Source: an uncultured Flammeovirgaceae bacterium (GTDB taxonomy: Bacteria; Bacteroidota; Bacteroidia; Cytophagales; MED-G16). From it: a stretch of DNA of 64,000 nt. Below the pieces are notes generated by a model that saw only the letters and a list, made by a program, of their open reading frames with translations, searched no databases and was not told where the DNA came from. Positions 30,957-42,733 of the stretch are shown here, in pieces (position 1 is the stretch's first letter; each line of letters opens with the position of its first letter). The position numbers were made by a program, and so were the translations under genes. The DNA lies in assembly GCA_913052485.1 (NCBI GenBank), contig CAJXDN010000001.1:66444-130443 (forward strand), read 5' to 3'.

Positions 30957-31842
30957 TTTCACTTAGTATCGATAGGTAATTGTTATATCTTTTCTCATTC
31001 ACTTCTATTCCTAAACTTTCCTTTATACTACATCCAGGTTCATCTTTATGTAAACAATTTTTAAATTTACATTTATCTCTCATTTTAAATTCTGGATATA
31101 AAAATTGTAAACTTGATTTATCTATATCAAAAAAATAGAAGTCTTTAAAACCTGGTGTATCAGTTACAGTTCCCGAAATATCTATTTCAAATATTTCAGA
31201 AAAAGTAGTTGTTTGTTTTCCTCTCCCTGTTTTTGATGATAATACATCTGTTTTCTGATTAGAGACTTTTGATATTTTATTTATTAATGTTGACTTACCA
31301 ACTCCTGAGTTACCTAATAGTAATGTTTTTTTTCCTTTTAAAATATATTCAAGTTCTTCAATGTAGAGGTTTTTTTTTGCAGATATTTTTAAAGCTTTGA
31401 TATTGATTTCATTGTAAATTTTTATGATGTCATCTAATTTTTTGATCTCTCTATTACTTAAAGAGTCAACTTTATTAAAAACAATAATAGGGGAGATGTT
31501 ATAGTAAAATGATCCTGCAATACATTTATCGATAAAATTAAGTTTTGTATAAGGGTTTTTAAAACTTGCTATTATCAGAGCCTGATCTACATTGGATGCA
31601 ATAATATGTGCTTTTTTATCTTTTAGAGATCTCTTTATAAAGCAATTAGTTCTCTCTAAAACTCTATCTATAATTCCATTCTCTTTATCAATCAAATCAA
31701 ATTCTACCTCATCACCAGATACAATGGGATTAGAAAAATTATTATCAAGCTTGTTTTTCCCTCTGTAGTTACATTTATATAATAAATTATCTGATTTTAC
31801 AGTATATAAATTACCCACTGACTTTATAACTAAACCAATCAT
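30949..31842 (-). CDS. rsgA: Ribosome small subunit-dependent GTPase A
   Basis: Circularly permuted GTPase: FNKVDSL, LLLGNSGVGKSTLINKI, DTPGF; zinc motif CKFKNCLHKDEPGC. Confidence 0.95.
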   Translation of the reverse strand: MIGLVIKSVGNLYTVKSDNLLYKCNYRGKNKLDNNFSNPIVSGDEVEFDLIDKENGIIDRVLERTNCFIKRSLKDKKAHIIASNVDQALIIASFKNPYTKLNFIDKCIAGSFYYNISPIIVFNKVDSLSNREIKKLDDIIKIYNEINIKALKISAKKNLYIEELEYILKGKKTLLLGNSGVGKSTLINKISKVSNQKTDVLSSKTGRGKQTTTFSEIFEIDISGTVTDTPGFKDFYFFDIDKSSLQFLYPEFKMRDKCKFKNCLHKDEPGCSIKESLGIEVNEKRYNNYLSILSEIT

Positions 31843-33062
31843 TTTAAAAATTTTGATATATAACTATTTATTTTATCGCTTGCTCCTGATTGTAACTTTA
31901 TAAATTCATTTCCTCCCTTACCAATATCCCTATTTTTAAATATTCTATTTTTAATAAGTTTAAACTCATTCCCACTTTTAATTGGAAATCCAATATTATT
32001 TTTTTCAAGTAATTTAACCTCTAAAAATTTTTTATTATTTGAGTGACTACCATAAACAACAGGCACATCCCATACTACAGCTTCCAAAGTATTATGTAGT
32101 GCCCCTCTAAACCCACCTCCAATAAAGGAAACTTTTGCGTATTTATATACTGATGATAACATCCCATAATTATCAATTAGTAGAACTCTTTTTTTAATAT
32201 TTTTTTGAGGTAATTGAGAATATTTAATTGTATCATTCAAGAATGTGTTTTCTAAATACTCTATCTCCTGTGAATTTATATTGTGTGGTGCTATAATATA
32301 TTTAGTATCGGTTAAATCTCTAACAATTTCATTTTTTATTTTTTCGATGTCACTCCTCCACGAACTACCAATAATTACAGTTTTTTTCCCATCTATAAAT
32401 TCCTTGATCTTTTTGTCTTCCTTGAAATTATTGAAAATTTCAAGAACTCTATCATACCTTGTATCTCCAACTACTTTAACGTTCTCAACATTTATTTTAT
32501 TTAGTAACTCAAGAGATTCGTTATTTTGAACAAGAAATAAAGATATTTTTCTTAGAATGTTTCTGAAGAAATTGAATGGATAAAAATAAATTTGATTTTT
32601 TCTAAATATGGATGATATAGATATTACAGGTATAGAATTATTATATGCTAAATCAATAAGGTTTTTCCAAAATTCATATTTAATTAACACAATGACTTTT
32701 GGTTTTAGGAGTGAAAAAAGCTTTTCCATATACTTTTTTCTATCAGAGGGCAGAAAGAAATGGTAGTCAACTTCTTTATATTCTGAAACAGTCTCTTCTG
32801 CTGAAGATGAAAAATATGTTACTAGGGCTTTATATTGATAATTAAATTTAATTCTCTCTATAATTGGTTTAGCTTGTTCAAATTCTCCAACTGACGATAC
32901 GTGTATCCATATTATTTTTTCTTCTGTGATATTGTTATCTAATATATACTGAAATGAGTTCTTTCTCCCCTCGAAAATTCTCCTATTTTTTTCATTAAAC
33001 TTTGAGCTTATAAATATTGAGATATCTAAAATAAAAAGAAATATACTGTAGAGAATATTCAT
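31839..33062 (-). CDS. waaA: 3-deoxy-D-manno-octulosonic acid transferase (KDO transferase)
   Basis: IWIHVSSVGEFEQAKPIIERI; KVVGDTRYDRV; FIGGGFRGALHNTLEAVVWDVPVVYG. Confidence 0.93.
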   Translation of the reverse strand: MNILYSIFLFILDISIFISSKFNEKNRRIFEGRKNSFQYILDNNITEEKIIWIHVSSVGEFEQAKPIIERIKFNYQYKALVTYFSSSAEETVSEYKEVDYHFFLPSDRKKYMEKLFSLLKPKVIVLIKYEFWKNLIDLAYNNSIPVISISSIFRKNQIYFYPFNFFRNILRKISLFLVQNNESLELLNKINVENVKVVGDTRYDRVLEIFNNFKEDKKIKEFIDGKKTVIIGSSWRSDIEKIKNEIVRDLTDTKYIIAPHNINSQEIEYLENTFLNDTIKYSQLPQKNIKKRVLLIDNYGMLSSVYKYAKVSFIGGGFRGALHNTLEAVVWDVPVVYGSHSNNKKFLEVKLLEKNNIGFPIKSGNEFKLIKNRIFKNRDIGKGGNEFIKLQSGASDKINSYISKFLK

Positions 33063-33065
33063 TTT

Positions 33066-33671
33066 TTACTTTTGAATAATTTCATTTATATAATTTAATA
33101 TTTCCTCTCTGCCTACTTCAGTTTTCGAAGATGAGATAAAATAATTTGGAAGAGGGGACCAGTAATTACTTAATTCATTAAGGAAGGAGTCCACGCTTTC
33201 TTTTATTGATGATTTACTAATCTTATCTGATTTAGTAAAAATTATATTTAGTGGCAATTTATTTTTTCCTATATAATTTATATAATTTATATCAATTTTC
33301 TGAGGATCAATTCTGATGTCAATTAGAATAAAAATTAGAGATAATTTATCTGATTTCAATAAGAAGTTTTTTGTCATAATATCCCAATTTTGTCTATTTG
33401 ACTTGCTTGTTTTTGCCCATCCATACCCTGGAAGATCAACAAAATACAGATTTTTATTTATTAAAAAATGATTTATTAGTTGAGTTTTGCCAGGTTTGGA
33501 AGATATTTTTGATAGCTTTTTCCTACCTAATAACATATTAATTAAGGAAGATTTTCCAACATTAGACCTACCTAAAAAGATAAATTCGGGATAATCTTTT
33601 TGTGGACACTCAGATATATTAGAGCTACTTTTTATAAATTTTGCATCTTTGATAATCATTCTACTAACCAA
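33066..33671 (-). CDS. engB: Ribosome biogenesis GTP-binding protein YihA/YsxC
   Basis: CPQKDYPEFIFLGRSNVGKSSLINMLLGRKKLSKISSKPGKTQLINHFLIN...FVDLPGYGWAK. Confidence 0.96.
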   Translation of the reverse strand: MVSRMIIKDAKFIKSSSNISECPQKDYPEFIFLGRSNVGKSSLINMLLGRKKLSKISSKPGKTQLINHFLINKNLYFVDLPGYGWAKTSKSNRQNWDIMTKNFLLKSDKLSLIFILIDIRIDPQKIDINYINYIGKNKLPLNIIFTKSDKISKSSIKESVDSFLNELSNYWSPLPNYFISSSKTEVGREEILNYINEIIQK

Positions 33672-33721
33672 TATGCAATTTTAATTCATTTTTGAAGTTT
33701 AGATATTATATTTAATGATAA

Positions 33722-34429
33722 ATGAAAAAGATTTTTTTATTTTTTGTTGTATTAATTTTTCACTCAAATTTTATTTTTTCTCAATCAGGTAGAATTAATT
33801 TAAGTGGATACGATGATGTCAAAACCCATTTTGGTTTTCTATTAGGCCTTCATTCTTCATATTATAGGTTTGATTATTCAGCCGATTACATATCTCCTGA
33901 TTTTTCAGATCTTCATAGTATTCATTCTAAATCACTACCTGGGTTTAAACTTGGATTTATATCTGATTTTAGCCTCTATTATCCCTTTGATTTGAGGACT
34001 CTGTTACAAGTTTCCTTCTCAGAATTTCGAATGGATTATTATTATCTAGACGGGTCTGTTTTTTCTGATATAAGACCCTCTACCTTTTTAGAGTCGCCAA
34101 TTTTATTAAAATATAAATCTAAGAGAAGAAAAAACCATAGGATGTTTATAATTGCCGGTCTAAAACCAAGTCTCGAGATTGGGGCTAAAAATAAAGACGA
34201 GGCAGGTAAAGATATATTAGATCTGAGATCATTTGACGTTTCCTTTGAGCTAGGTTTTGGAAGTGATATTTTTTTTCAACTATTCAAATTATCTCCAGAA
34301 ATTAGATACTCAAGAGGTCTTAGAAATATTCTAAATAAAAAAAATCTAAATATATATAACAGACCAATCGATAAAATAATTGTCCACAATATTTCTTTTT
34401 TCTTTACATTTGAAGGTGGTCCAAAATAA
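33722..34429 (+). CDS. porT: PorT family outer-membrane protein (T9SS component-like)
   Basis: Signal peptide then KTHFGFLLGLHSSYYRF...LPGFKLGFISDFSL...LEIGAKNKDEAGKDILDLRSFDVSFELGFGSDIF; typical PorT pattern. Confidence 0.8.
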   Translation: MKKIFLFFVVLIFHSNFIFSQSGRINLSGYDDVKTHFGFLLGLHSSYYRFDYSADYISPDFSDLHSIHSKSLPGFKLGFISDFSLYYPFDLRTLLQVSFSEFRMDYYYLDGSVFSDIRPSTFLESPILLKYKSKRRKNHRMFIIAGLKPSLEIGAKNKDEAGKDILDLRSFDVSFELGFGSDIFFQLFKLSPEIRYSRGLRNILNKKNLNIYNRPIDKIIVHNISFFFTFEGGPK

Positions 34430-35183
34430 AATTAAAAAAAATGTTTTAATAACAGGAGCAACATCAGGAATTGGTGAGGCAACAGCTATTTTACTATCTA
34501 AAAAATATAATCTGATCATCTGTGGAAGAAGAGAGAGTCGTCTATCAACACTAAAAGACAAGTTATCAAAGTATACCAATGTAAAAACTTTAAAATTTGA
34601 TGTGAGAGATATTGATGAGGTAAGATATAAAATTCAAAGATTACCTGAAAATTGGAAAAAAATAGATGTACTAATTAATAATGCTGGTAACGCTCACGGT
34701 TTAGATTATATTGATTCAGGTAGTATTGATGATTGGGATAAAATGATAGATATAAATGTAAAAGGATTACTTTATGTAACTAAAACAGTACTAAAATTAA
34801 TGATTAAAAATAATTCTGGTCATATAATTAATGTTGGTTCGATAGCAGGTAAAGAGGTTTATCCAAAAGGTAATGTCTATTGCGCCTCAAAATTCGCTGT
34901 TGATGCCTTATCTCAGGGAATGCGTTTAGATTTGAATGATAAAAAAATAGTTGTATCACAAATTAATCCTGGACTTGTGAACACCGAATTTTCAAAAGTA
35001 AGATTTAAAAATGATATGAAAAGGGCTGAAAGTGTTTATGAGGGAATGGATCCCTTAGCAGCCAGTGATGTTGCCGAAGCTATTGAGTTTATTCTTCAGA
35101 GACCTTCAAATGTAAACATAAGTGATATGACTATCTTACCTAGATCCCAGGCTTCTTCATCGATTGTAAGAAGAGAACTTTAA
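34416..35183 (+). CDS. Short-chain dehydrogenase/reductase (likely GTG start at 34416; ORF track begins at TTG 34380)
   Basis: NVLITGATSGIGEATAILLSKKYNLIICGRR; INNAGNA; VYCASKFAVDALSQGMRLDL. Confidence 0.93.
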   Translation: MVQNKIKKNVLITGATSGIGEATAILLSKKYNLIICGRRESRLSTLKDKLSKYTNVKTLKFDVRDIDEVRYKIQRLPENWKKIDVLINNAGNAHGLDYIDSGSIDDWDKMIDINVKGLLYVTKTVLKLMIKNNSGHIINVGSIAGKEVYPKGNVYCASKFAVDALSQGMRLDLNDKKIVVSQINPGLVNTEFSKVRFKNDMKRAESVYEGMDPLAASDVAEAIEFILQRPSNVNISDMTILPRSQASSSIVRREL

Positions 35184-36175
35184 TATTTAAGGATACTAAA
35201 TATCCAGTTCATCTTATACTCCTCCAAATTTATTATATTTTTTACTTCTGAGAAGTCATTGTTATACTTAACAACCCTAGTTTGCATTTTTAATTTTACT
35301 TTATCTGTAATTTTATTACCAAGCCATTTTATATTTTCTATGAATTTTGTTGGCCTAATTCTACTAAATCCAACATAGTTATATGATTGTAATTCTTGGT
35401 AACCCCTACACCATCCAAGTGAGCGACCTTTTTTTTCATGTATATTCAAGTCATACACCTTTATTTTTGATAAGTTATCTGAGTCAATTTTTATTATTTT
35501 ACCATTCACTGTGGTGTAAGTAAATTTATTTCTGAAGATAAGGCCATCATGGGGTATCCCGTTATCTAGTCTTATCACATCTAAAACCTTTCCATCCATA
35601 GAGTATACTATGACATCCTGTTGTTTATATCTTGTGATATAGACTCTATCATTATAGATTGAAACATGATTTGGATGACTCTTGTGAGGTTTTGTAGTGC
35701 TAACCTTCCGGTAGTCAGTTTTTTTATTAAATCTTTTCCAAGTATCTACCTCTGGGAAACAATTATATATTTTTTCAATATTTTTATTTTCTATTGAATA
35801 TCTGATTACAATATCTAATCCTGTAACGACAATAAATAGACTTTTGTCATATAAGATAACGTGATGTAAGTCATTAAATATATTTAGAGAAATAGTTTCA
35901 ATGAGATTGTAGTCAGGAAGAGAGAAAATTAGTACTTCTGTCAAGGTAGTTACAAACAACTTATTTTCATAAATAGATCCGCTTTTAAATGAAATACTAT
36001 AATTTTTTGATGGTCTATTCTCTTTTGGAGTTTTATAATTAATTTTTTCTACAATTTTTTCTGTTATTGTATCATATTCAAAAATTAGTCCTGATACCCC
36101 GTTATTCCATTCTTTATTAAAATATGATAAATTGGATTCAGATTGTCTCCCTCCTGTAAATATAAGTTTTGTCAC
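35180..36175 (-). CDS. Hypothetical protein, probable beta-propeller
   Basis: Long ORF; repeating strand-rich segments (NKLFVTTLTEVLIFSLPDYNLIETI; DRVYITRYKQQDVIVYSMDGKVLDVIRLDNGIPHDGLIF). Confidence 0.6.
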   Translation of the reverse strand: MTKLIFTGGRQSESNLSYFNKEWNNGVSGLIFEYDTITEKIVEKINYKTPKENRPSKNYSISFKSGSIYENKLFVTTLTEVLIFSLPDYNLIETISLNIFNDLHHVILYDKSLFIVVTGLDIVIRYSIENKNIEKIYNCFPEVDTWKRFNKKTDYRKVSTTKPHKSHPNHVSIYNDRVYITRYKQQDVIVYSMDGKVLDVIRLDNGIPHDGLIFRNKFTYTTVNGKIIKIDSDNLSKIKVYDLNIHEKKGRSLGWCRGYQELQSYNYVGFSRIRPTKFIENIKWLGNKITDKVKLKMQTRVVKYNNDFSEVKNIINLEEYKMNWIFSILKY

Positions 36176-36218
36176 GTTTTTTTAAATAATTTGATTACTT
36201 TGAAATTGATTCAAATTT

Positions 36219-37544
36219 ATGACAAAAAAAATTGTATTACTTGGTTCTGGTAGGTCTTCTTCGTATCTGGTTGACTATCTATATAAGAATAAGACCAAAT
36301 TAAATATTTCTTTAAGTGTCATCTCTGATAAAAAACCAAAGTTTATAAATGATAGGTATGAGGACTTATTTTTTAAGTATTTGGATATTAGGAATAAAAA
36401 TGAGATCAAAACATTTATAAAGAATTCTTTTATAGTAATCTCTTTATTACCACCAATATATCATTATCAGATTGCAGAAATATGTTCAGAATCTGGGATA
36501 AATATGATTACTGCATCTTATTTAGATGAAAAAATAAAATCTTTAGACAAATCATTTAAGGAAAGTAACTCCTTTCTATTCATGGAGATGGGATTAGATC
36601 CCGGAATTGACCATATGTCAGCTATGAAAATTATAAATAGACTTAAGGTCGACAGTGAAATTTTAGAGTTTGAATCTTATACAGGTGGTTTAGTTAAAGA
36701 CTCGGTGGAGAGAAATCCGTGGGGATATAAATTTACTTGGAACCCTATGAATGTGGTATTAGCAGGAATTGATGACGCTAGATATATTGAGAATAGTCAA
36801 ATAAAAAGTGTTCTATATAAAGATATTTTCAAGGACTATAAATTAATAAAGTTACCTCACAAACAGTATGAAGGTTATCCTAATAGAGATTCGACAAAGT
36901 ACAAAAAATTATATAAACTTGATAATATCAAAACATTAAGAAGAGGGACTCTAAGGAATAAAGGCTTCTGTGATACTTGGGATTTACTTGTAAGCTTAGG
37001 TTTAACAGATAATAAAAAAATTATTTCTAGTAATAATCAATTAACTTATTTTGATTTCTTCAGTTATAATATGAGTGAAGAATCTCTAGATAAAGTTAAC
37101 TTAAAATTAGAGTCAGATTTTAATATAAAAAAGAACTCGATAGTATATAATAATTTAGAATGGTCTGGTTTTTTTTCTGATAAAAAAATAAAATTAAAAA
37201 AAGGTTTTTACTCAGAATTTTTATTGGAGATTCTCAATGATAAATGGCAACTCAATTCAAATGATATTGATATTATCATTATGTCTCATTCATTTATCTT
37301 CAGAAGAGATAACATATTAAAAAAAATGAAATCATTTCTGGAAGTAGAGGGTGATGACAGTCTTAACACTGCAATGGCAAAGACCGTTGGAATGCCTATA
37401 GCACTGTTAGTTGAATATATAATAAATAATAATTACAAAAGTCCAGGAATTCATCTTCCATTTGAAAAAAATATCTATGAGTATATATTAAAAAAAATGG
37501 ATTCTTTAGGAGTAAGGTTTGAGGAAATTGAGACTAATATTTAA
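36219..37544 (+). CDS. Saccharopine dehydrogenase family protein (LYS9-like)
   Basis: [78 protein letters not shown]. Confidence 0.9.
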   Translation: MTKKIVLLGSGRSSSYLVDYLYKNKTKLNISLSVISDKKPKFINDRYEDLFFKYLDIRNKNEIKTFIKNSFIVISLLPPIYHYQIAEICSESGINMITASYLDEKIKSLDKSFKESNSFLFMEMGLDPGIDHMSAMKIINRLKVDSEILEFESYTGGLVKDSVERNPWGYKFTWNPMNVVLAGIDDARYIENSQIKSVLYKDIFKDYKLIKLPHKQYEGYPNRDSTKYKKLYKLDNIKTLRRGTLRNKGFCDTWDLLVSLGLTDNKKIISSNNQLTYFDFFSYNMSEESLDKVNLKLESDFNIKKNSIVYNNLEWSGFFSDKKIKLKKGFYSEFLLEILNDKWQLNSNDIDIIIMSHSFIFRRDNILKKMKSFLEVEGDDSLNTAMAKTVGMPIALLVEYIINNNYKSPGIHLPFEKNIYEYILKKMDSLGVRFEEIETNI

Positions 37545-38868
37545 AGGTATCCATAAAATTTGTTGTGAAATTACCTTCGTTAAACCTCTTATCATTCATT
37601 ATTTTAATGTGAAATGGAATGGTAGTTTCAATACCTTCAATTATAAATTCTTTTAGCGCCCTCCTCATCCTAACAATAGCTTCCTCTCTTGACTGGTGGC
37701 TTACAATTAGCTTAGCAATCATCGAGTCATAATTAGGTGGTATTGTGTATCCTGAGTAGATATGTGAGTCAACTCTTACGCCATGGCCTCCTGGCTTGTG
37801 AAGTGCAGTAATTTTTCCTGGTGATGGTCTAAAGTTTGCTGATGGATCTTCGGCATTGACCCTACACTCGATTGAGTGTAGTTTTGGATAATAATGTTTT
37901 CCAGATACTTTAACACCGTCTGCTACTTTAATTTGTTCTTTGATTAAATCGTAATCAGTTACCTCCTCAGTGATGCCATGTTCTACCTGAATTCTAGTAT
38001 TCATCTCCATGAAATAGAAATTTTTATTAATGTCAACCAAAAACTCGATTGTTCCCGCACCCTCATATTTTATGAATTTACAAGCTTTGACAGCAGCTTG
38101 ACCCATTCTATCTCTTAGCTCATCATCAACAAATGGCGATGGTGTCTCCTCAATAAGTTTCTGATGTCTTCTTTGGATAGAGCAATCTCTCTCTGATAGG
38201 TGCGATACATTACCATATTGGTCTCCCATCACCTGAATTTCAATATGTCTAGGTTCCACAATAAATTTTTCTAAGTAGAGACCAGAGTTAGAGAAAGAGG
38301 CTTCTGATTCTGCTTTTGCACTATTCCATGCATTTTCAAATTCATTTTCGCTATTAACAATCCTCATGCCTTTCCCTCCACCTCCTGCAGTTGCCTTAAG
38401 TATTACTGGATATCCAATTTTTTTTGCTAAGTCTTTACCTTCTTTTATTGAATTAAGAAGGCCATCTGAGCCAGGTACAGTAGGTATTCCCGCCTCTTTC
38501 ATTGTCTCCTTTGCCGTGACTTTATCACCCATTTTTTGGATCATCTTCCAGTCTGGACCAACAAATTTTATTCCACTTTCAGAACAAATTTTAGAGAATT
38601 CAGCATTTTCAGATAGGAAGCCATAACCTGGATGTATAGCATCAGAATTTGTTATTTCTGCCGCTGCCATTATTTTAGGAATGTTAAGATATGATTCCTT
38701 TGATACTGGCGGTCCAATACAAACAGCTTCATCTGCAAATCTCACGTGTAGGCTTTCTTTATCTGCAGTAGAATAAACTGCTACAGTTTTGATGCCCATC
38801 TCATTACAACTTCTTATTACTCTCAAAGCGATTTCACCTCTGTTAGCTATAAGTACCTTTTTAATCAT
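37534..38868 (-). CDS. accC: Acetyl-CoA carboxylase biotin carboxylase subunit
   Basis: [72 protein letters not shown]. Confidence 0.97.
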   Translation of the reverse strand: MIKKVLIANRGEIALRVIRSCNEMGIKTVAVYSTADKESLHVRFADEAVCIGPPVSKESYLNIPKIMAAAEITNSDAIHPGYGFLSENAEFSKICSESGIKFVGPDWKMIQKMGDKVTAKETMKEAGIPTVPGSDGLLNSIKEGKDLAKKIGYPVILKATAGGGGKGMRIVNSENEFENAWNSAKAESEASFSNSGLYLEKFIVEPRHIEIQVMGDQYGNVSHLSERDCSIQRRHQKLIEETPSPFVDDELRDRMGQAAVKACKFIKYEGAGTIEFLVDINKNFYFMEMNTRIQVEHGITEEVTDYDLIKEQIKVADGVKVSGKHYYPKLHSIECRVNAEDPSANFRPSPGKITALHKPGGHGVRVDSHIYSGYTIPPNYDSMIAKLIVSHQSREEAIVRMRRALKEFIIEGIETTIPFHIKIMNDKRFNEGNFTTNFMDTFKY

Positions 38869-38876
38869 CTGTAAAT

Positions 38877-39329
38877 TTAACTTGGATCAACTTCGAAAAG
38901 AGGCTGGTCATATTCGACTGGTGAGTTATCATCGACCAATATCTTCACTATCTTACCTGACACCTCTGATTCAATATCATTAAAAAGTTTCATTGCTTCA
39001 ACTATACAAATTGTTTGACCAACTTTTATAACGTCACCCTCACTTATGAACGGATCGCTTTCGGGATTTGGAGACCTATAGAATGTGCCAATCATTGGTG
39101 ATTTTATGATTATATTATTTGAAGGGGTTATTTCAGTCTTTTCCTCAGGAGTTTTTGGCTCGGTAGTAGACTGTTTAGGCGTAACATTTACCTCTTTAGG
39201 GATTTCAGTTGTATAGGTACCATTATTTTTTTTAACCCTTATTTTATAGTTTTCAGTTTCTATACTAACGTCATCTAGATCCGATTTTTTTATAAAATTA
39301 ATGATGTCTTGGATTTCTTTTATCTTCAT
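38877..39329 (-). CDS. accB: Acetyl-CoA carboxylase biotin carboxyl carrier protein
   Basis: Biotinylation motif [23 protein letters not shown]. Confidence 0.96.
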   Translation of the reverse strand: MKIKEIQDIINFIKKSDLDDVSIETENYKIRVKKNNGTYTTEIPKEVNVTPKQSTTEPKTPEEKTEITPSNNIIIKSPMIGTFYRSPNPESDPFISEGDVIKVGQTICIVEAMKLFNDIESEVSGKIVKILVDDNSPVEYDQPLFEVDPS

Positions 39330-39343
39330 TATACTAATTTAAT

Positions 39344-39907
39344 CTATTTTACTCTCTCCACGTATTTACCTTGTTTTATATCTACTTTAATTTTATCATT
39401 CTCGTTAATAAATAAAGGTACACTAACCTCAGCGCCAGTTTCAATTTTAGCAATTTTTGTTGCGTTTGTTGCTGTATCTCCCTTAACACCTGGCTCGGTA
39501 TAAGTAACTCTACTTTCAATATTTTGTGGTAATTCACATAGTAATATTTCACCTGTTTCTGTATGGATAGATATTTCTACCTCAATGCCATCCATTAAAT
39601 ATTTTGGGTAATCTATTTGTCTCTCCTGTAGCATAATTTGTTCATATGTTGAACTATCCATGAAATGATATCCTGATCCGTCTTTATATAAAAATTGGTG
39701 TGATCTCTTTTCAACTCTAGCTGTTGTAATTTTATGGCCAGAAGGAAAAGTATTATCAATTACTTTACCCGTGACAACATTCTTCAATTTTGTTCTAACA
39801 AATGCGGGCCCTTTCCCTGGCTTTACATGCTGAAATTCTGTGACAAAGTATAGGTTATTATTATATTCAATACAAATACCATTTTTGATATCGTTAGTAG
39901 ATGCCAT
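39344..39907 (-). CDS. efp: Elongation factor P
   Basis: EFQHVKPGKGPAFVRTKLKNVVTGKVIDNTF; C-terminal YTEPGVKGDTATNATKIAKIETGAEVSVPLFI. Confidence 0.97.
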   Translation of the reverse strand: MASTNDIKNGICIEYNNNLYFVTEFQHVKPGKGPAFVRTKLKNVVTGKVIDNTFPSGHKITTARVEKRSHQFLYKDGSGYHFMDSSTYEQIMLQERQIDYPKYLMDGIEVEISIHTETGEILLCELPQNIESRVTYTEPGVKGDTATNATKIAKIETGAEVSVPLFINENDKIKVDIKQGKYVERVK

Positions 39908-39909
39908 AA

Positions 39910-40914
39910 TTATTTATTATTGATAGACCATTTTAGATAAAGAGAGCCCCAAGTGAAACCACCACCAAATGCAGCTAAAATGAGGTTATCTCCTTTATTA
40001 AATTTTTCTTCAAAGTCCCACAGACAAAGTGGAATAGTTGCCGCAGTGGTATTTCCATATCTTTCAATGTTCAGTAAAACTTTTTCTGGTCCAACACCCA
40101 TTCTATTTGCTGTGGCATCTATAATTCTTTTATTAGCTTGATGTGGGACTAGATATGCAATATCTTCAGAGTTTAAATTATTCTTTTTCATTATTTCTTC
40201 TGATATGTCTGCCATGTTAGTAACAGCAAATTTAAATACAGATGATCCTTCCTGATAAATATAATGTTCTTTATTCTTGATTGTTTCTTTAGATGCTGGT
40301 TTTAAACTTCCACCAGCTTTGAGACATAGCATATTACCACCTGACCCGTCGCTTCTTAGTAAATAATCTTGAATTCCTGTCTCGTCCTCCGAAGGTTCTA
40401 ACAGAATAGCGGCTCCCCCGTCACCAAATAATACACAGTTTTTTCTATCTTCATAATCTACAATAGATGACATCTTATCGGCTCCAACTACAATGACCTT
40501 AGAATGAGTTCCAGCTTCAATAAACTGAGATCCAGTTGCTAAGGCATAAATAAAACCAGAGCAAGCTGCTGAGATATCGAACCCATAGGAATTTGAAGCT
40601 CCAACCCTGTCAGCTATTAAATTTGAGGTTGACGGAAATAGCATATCCGGTGTCACAGTTGCACAAATAATTAGATCAATTTCTTTTGGATCTGTATTAG
40701 TTTTTTCAAGGAGACCCTTAACACTTTCAACACCTAGGATGGATGTTCCTTTCATGTCACCTTTAAGGATCCTCCTCTCTTTTATTCCCGTTCTGGTCAT
40801 AATCCACTCATCGCTAGTATCCACCATAGTCTCTAACTCACTATTTGTTAACACATAATCCGGGACATATCCATGGATACCAGTGATACTAGCCTTCTGT
40901 CTTTTGTGAATCAT
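39910..40914 (-). CDS. fabH: 3-oxoacyl-ACP synthase III
   Basis: WIMTRTGIKERRI; ISAACSGFIYALATG; DGGAAILLEPSED; YLVPHQANKRIID; GNTTAATIPLCL. Confidence 0.96.
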   Translation of the reverse strand: MIHKRQKASITGIHGYVPDYVLTNSELETMVDTSDEWIMTRTGIKERRILKGDMKGTSILGVESVKGLLEKTNTDPKEIDLIICATVTPDMLFPSTSNLIADRVGASNSYGFDISAACSGFIYALATGSQFIEAGTHSKVIVVGADKMSSIVDYEDRKNCVLFGDGGAAILLEPSEDETGIQDYLLRSDGSGGNMLCLKAGGSLKPASKETIKNKEHYIYQEGSSVFKFAVTNMADISEEIMKKNNLNSEDIAYLVPHQANKRIIDATANRMGVGPEKVLLNIERYGNTTAATIPLCLWDFEEKFNKGDNLILAAFGGGFTWGSLYLKWSINNK

Positions 40915-40934
40915 AAATATTAAACAAAATAAAT

Positions 40935-41126
40935 TTATGCTATAGATTCTTTCTCAAGGATAACTTTTCCTTTGAAATATAATTTACCCTCATACCAATA
41001 TGCCCTATGAGGTAAATGTGATTCACCAGTAGTTGGACAAACCACAAATTTCTTTGCAGATGCTTTGTAATGGGTTCTTCTTTTATCTCTTCTTGTCTTT
41101 GATGTTTTTCTTTTAGGATGTGCCAT
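40935..41126 (-). CDS. rpmF: 50S ribosomal protein L32
   Basis: [57 protein letters not shown]. Confidence 0.97.
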   Translation of the reverse strand: MAHPKRKTSKTRRDKRRTHYKASAKKFVVCPTTGESHLPHRAYWYEGKLYFKGKVILEKESIA

Positions 41127-41131
41127 CTTAT

Positions 41132-41638
41132 TTATTTTAATTTATTTAATAGATCCAATCTTGGATCTATTATTTTATTTTTTTTTGTTGTGTACACAAA
41201 ATTATCAATATTATCTTCATTTTTTAAATTTGGATGTAATCTTTTTACAGGTACTTCCAATATAAAAAACTCATAGATATATTTTGCCATATTTAAAATA
41301 GATTTGTTTCTGTTTATGACTATCATTTCATCTGAAACTTCCTCATCTTCCTCCCCAAATTTAAAGAGTATCTTTTTTTCTAAATTTATTGATTGAGTAA
41401 ACTCTTTTAGAGATCTGTCACATATTAATACAGTTTCACCCTTAATCATGAATAAAACTTCAAGCATATGTTCTGATTTTAATACCTGGATATTACATAA
41501 TCCCTCTACATTATTTATTTCGTTCTCATCAGAAAAAAAATTAATTAAATTTTGATCAAATTTAAATTCATAATTATGTGAATTATTTGAAAGACTCTGA
41601 ATCTTAATACCGAAGTTTCTTATAAATTTTTTACTCAT
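41132..41638 (-). CDS. DUF177 (YceD-like) protein upstream of rpmF
   Basis: Size and position immediately 5' of rpm[36 protein letters not shown] pattern. Confidence 0.85.
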   Translation of the reverse strand: MSKKFIRNFGIKIQSLSNNSHNYEFKFDQNLINFFSDENEINNVEGLCNIQVLKSEHMLEVLFMIKGETVLICDRSLKEFTQSINLEKKILFKFGEEDEEVSDEMIVINRNKSILNMAKYIYEFFILEVPVKRLHPNLKNEDNIDNFVYTTKKNKIIDPRLDLLNKLK

Positions 41639-41678
41639 TTTATGAAATTCGATCGCAAAAATATGATCAATTAATTTA

Positions 41679-42689
41679 TTATCTAAATTTTCTGTTGTTA
41701 ATAATTTTAATATTTAATTTTATAGATTCAACCAGTGACCTTTCGTTAGCAACTCCTGTTCCAGCAATATTAAACGCTGTCCCGTGGTCTGGAGATGTCC
41801 TAACATAAGGTAATCCACCAGTAAAATTAACTCCTGTGTCAAAGGAAAAAGATTTAAATCCGACAAGCCCCTGGTCGTGATACCAGGAAATAATACCATC
41901 AAAATTTTTAAACTTTTTTAATCCAAAGAAACTATCAGATGAGAATGGACCATGAAAAATTTCTTGATTTTTATTTAACTTTTTGAGAATAGGATTAATA
42001 ATTTTTATTTCATCATTTCCAATTAAGCCCCCCTCACCTGCGTGTGGATTTAATCCAAGAACTGCAATCTTGGGATATTTTATTTTGAAATCTTTCTTTA
42101 AGGAATTTAAATAGATAATTAGTTTTCTTTCGATATAGTCCTCACTTAATTTTGATAAAATTGAGTTAAGAGGAATGTGACCTGTTATAAAACCAATATT
42201 CATTAGGTTGGAATGCATTATCATTATGTTATTATTCACCTCAAACTTTTTTATAAAGTATTCAGTGTGACCAGGAAAAGAAAATCTTGTATTTTGAGAG
42301 TTAATTTTACATATAGGAAGTGTTACCATTCCATCTATTTTCTTCTTCATTAGAGCATCAGAGCAATTATCTAAAGATTTTATAGAATAACTTCCTGCAA
42401 TTTTATCAATCTTTCCTGGGTTTATTTTTATATTCTCAGGGTCAACCTTCACGCAATAGAAGGAATTACTTTCATTAACTTTGTTGATATACTTAATATT
42501 CTCTACTGATATCTTTATATTTAATTTATTTGAATAAAAATTTAGTATTTTTTCATCACAAAATATAACAGGTACACATAGCCTGAAAAGATCTGATTTA
42601 TGAAATGATTTAAGTAAGATCTCTGGCCCAATTCCATTGTAGTCACCAATACTAAATCCAATGATTATCTTTTTGTTGATTTTATTCAT
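41679..42689 (-). CDS. pdxA: 4-hydroxythreonine-4-phosphate dehydrogenase
   Basis: GDYNGIGPEILLK; GHTEYF; LGLNPHAGEGGLIGNDE; GIISWYHDQGLVGFKSFSFDTGVNFTGGLPYVRTSPDHGTAFNIAG. Confidence 0.95.
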   Translation of the reverse strand: MNKINKKIIIGFSIGDYNGIGPEILLKSFHKSDLFRLCVPVIFCDEKILNFYSNKLNIKISVENIKYINKVNESNSFYCVKVDPENIKINPGKIDKIAGSYSIKSLDNCSDALMKKKIDGMVTLPICKINSQNTRFSFPGHTEYFIKKFEVNNNIMIMHSNLMNIGFITGHIPLNSILSKLSEDYIERKLIIYLNSLKKDFKIKYPKIAVLGLNPHAGEGGLIGNDEIKIINPILKKLNKNQEIFHGPFSSDSFFGLKKFKNFDGIISWYHDQGLVGFKSFSFDTGVNFTGGLPYVRTSPDHGTAFNIAGTGVANERSLVESIKLNIKIINNRKFR

Positions 42690-42733
42690 TAATTTGATAA
42701 ATGTGAATTCAAATTTACATTCAAAAAAACTTT

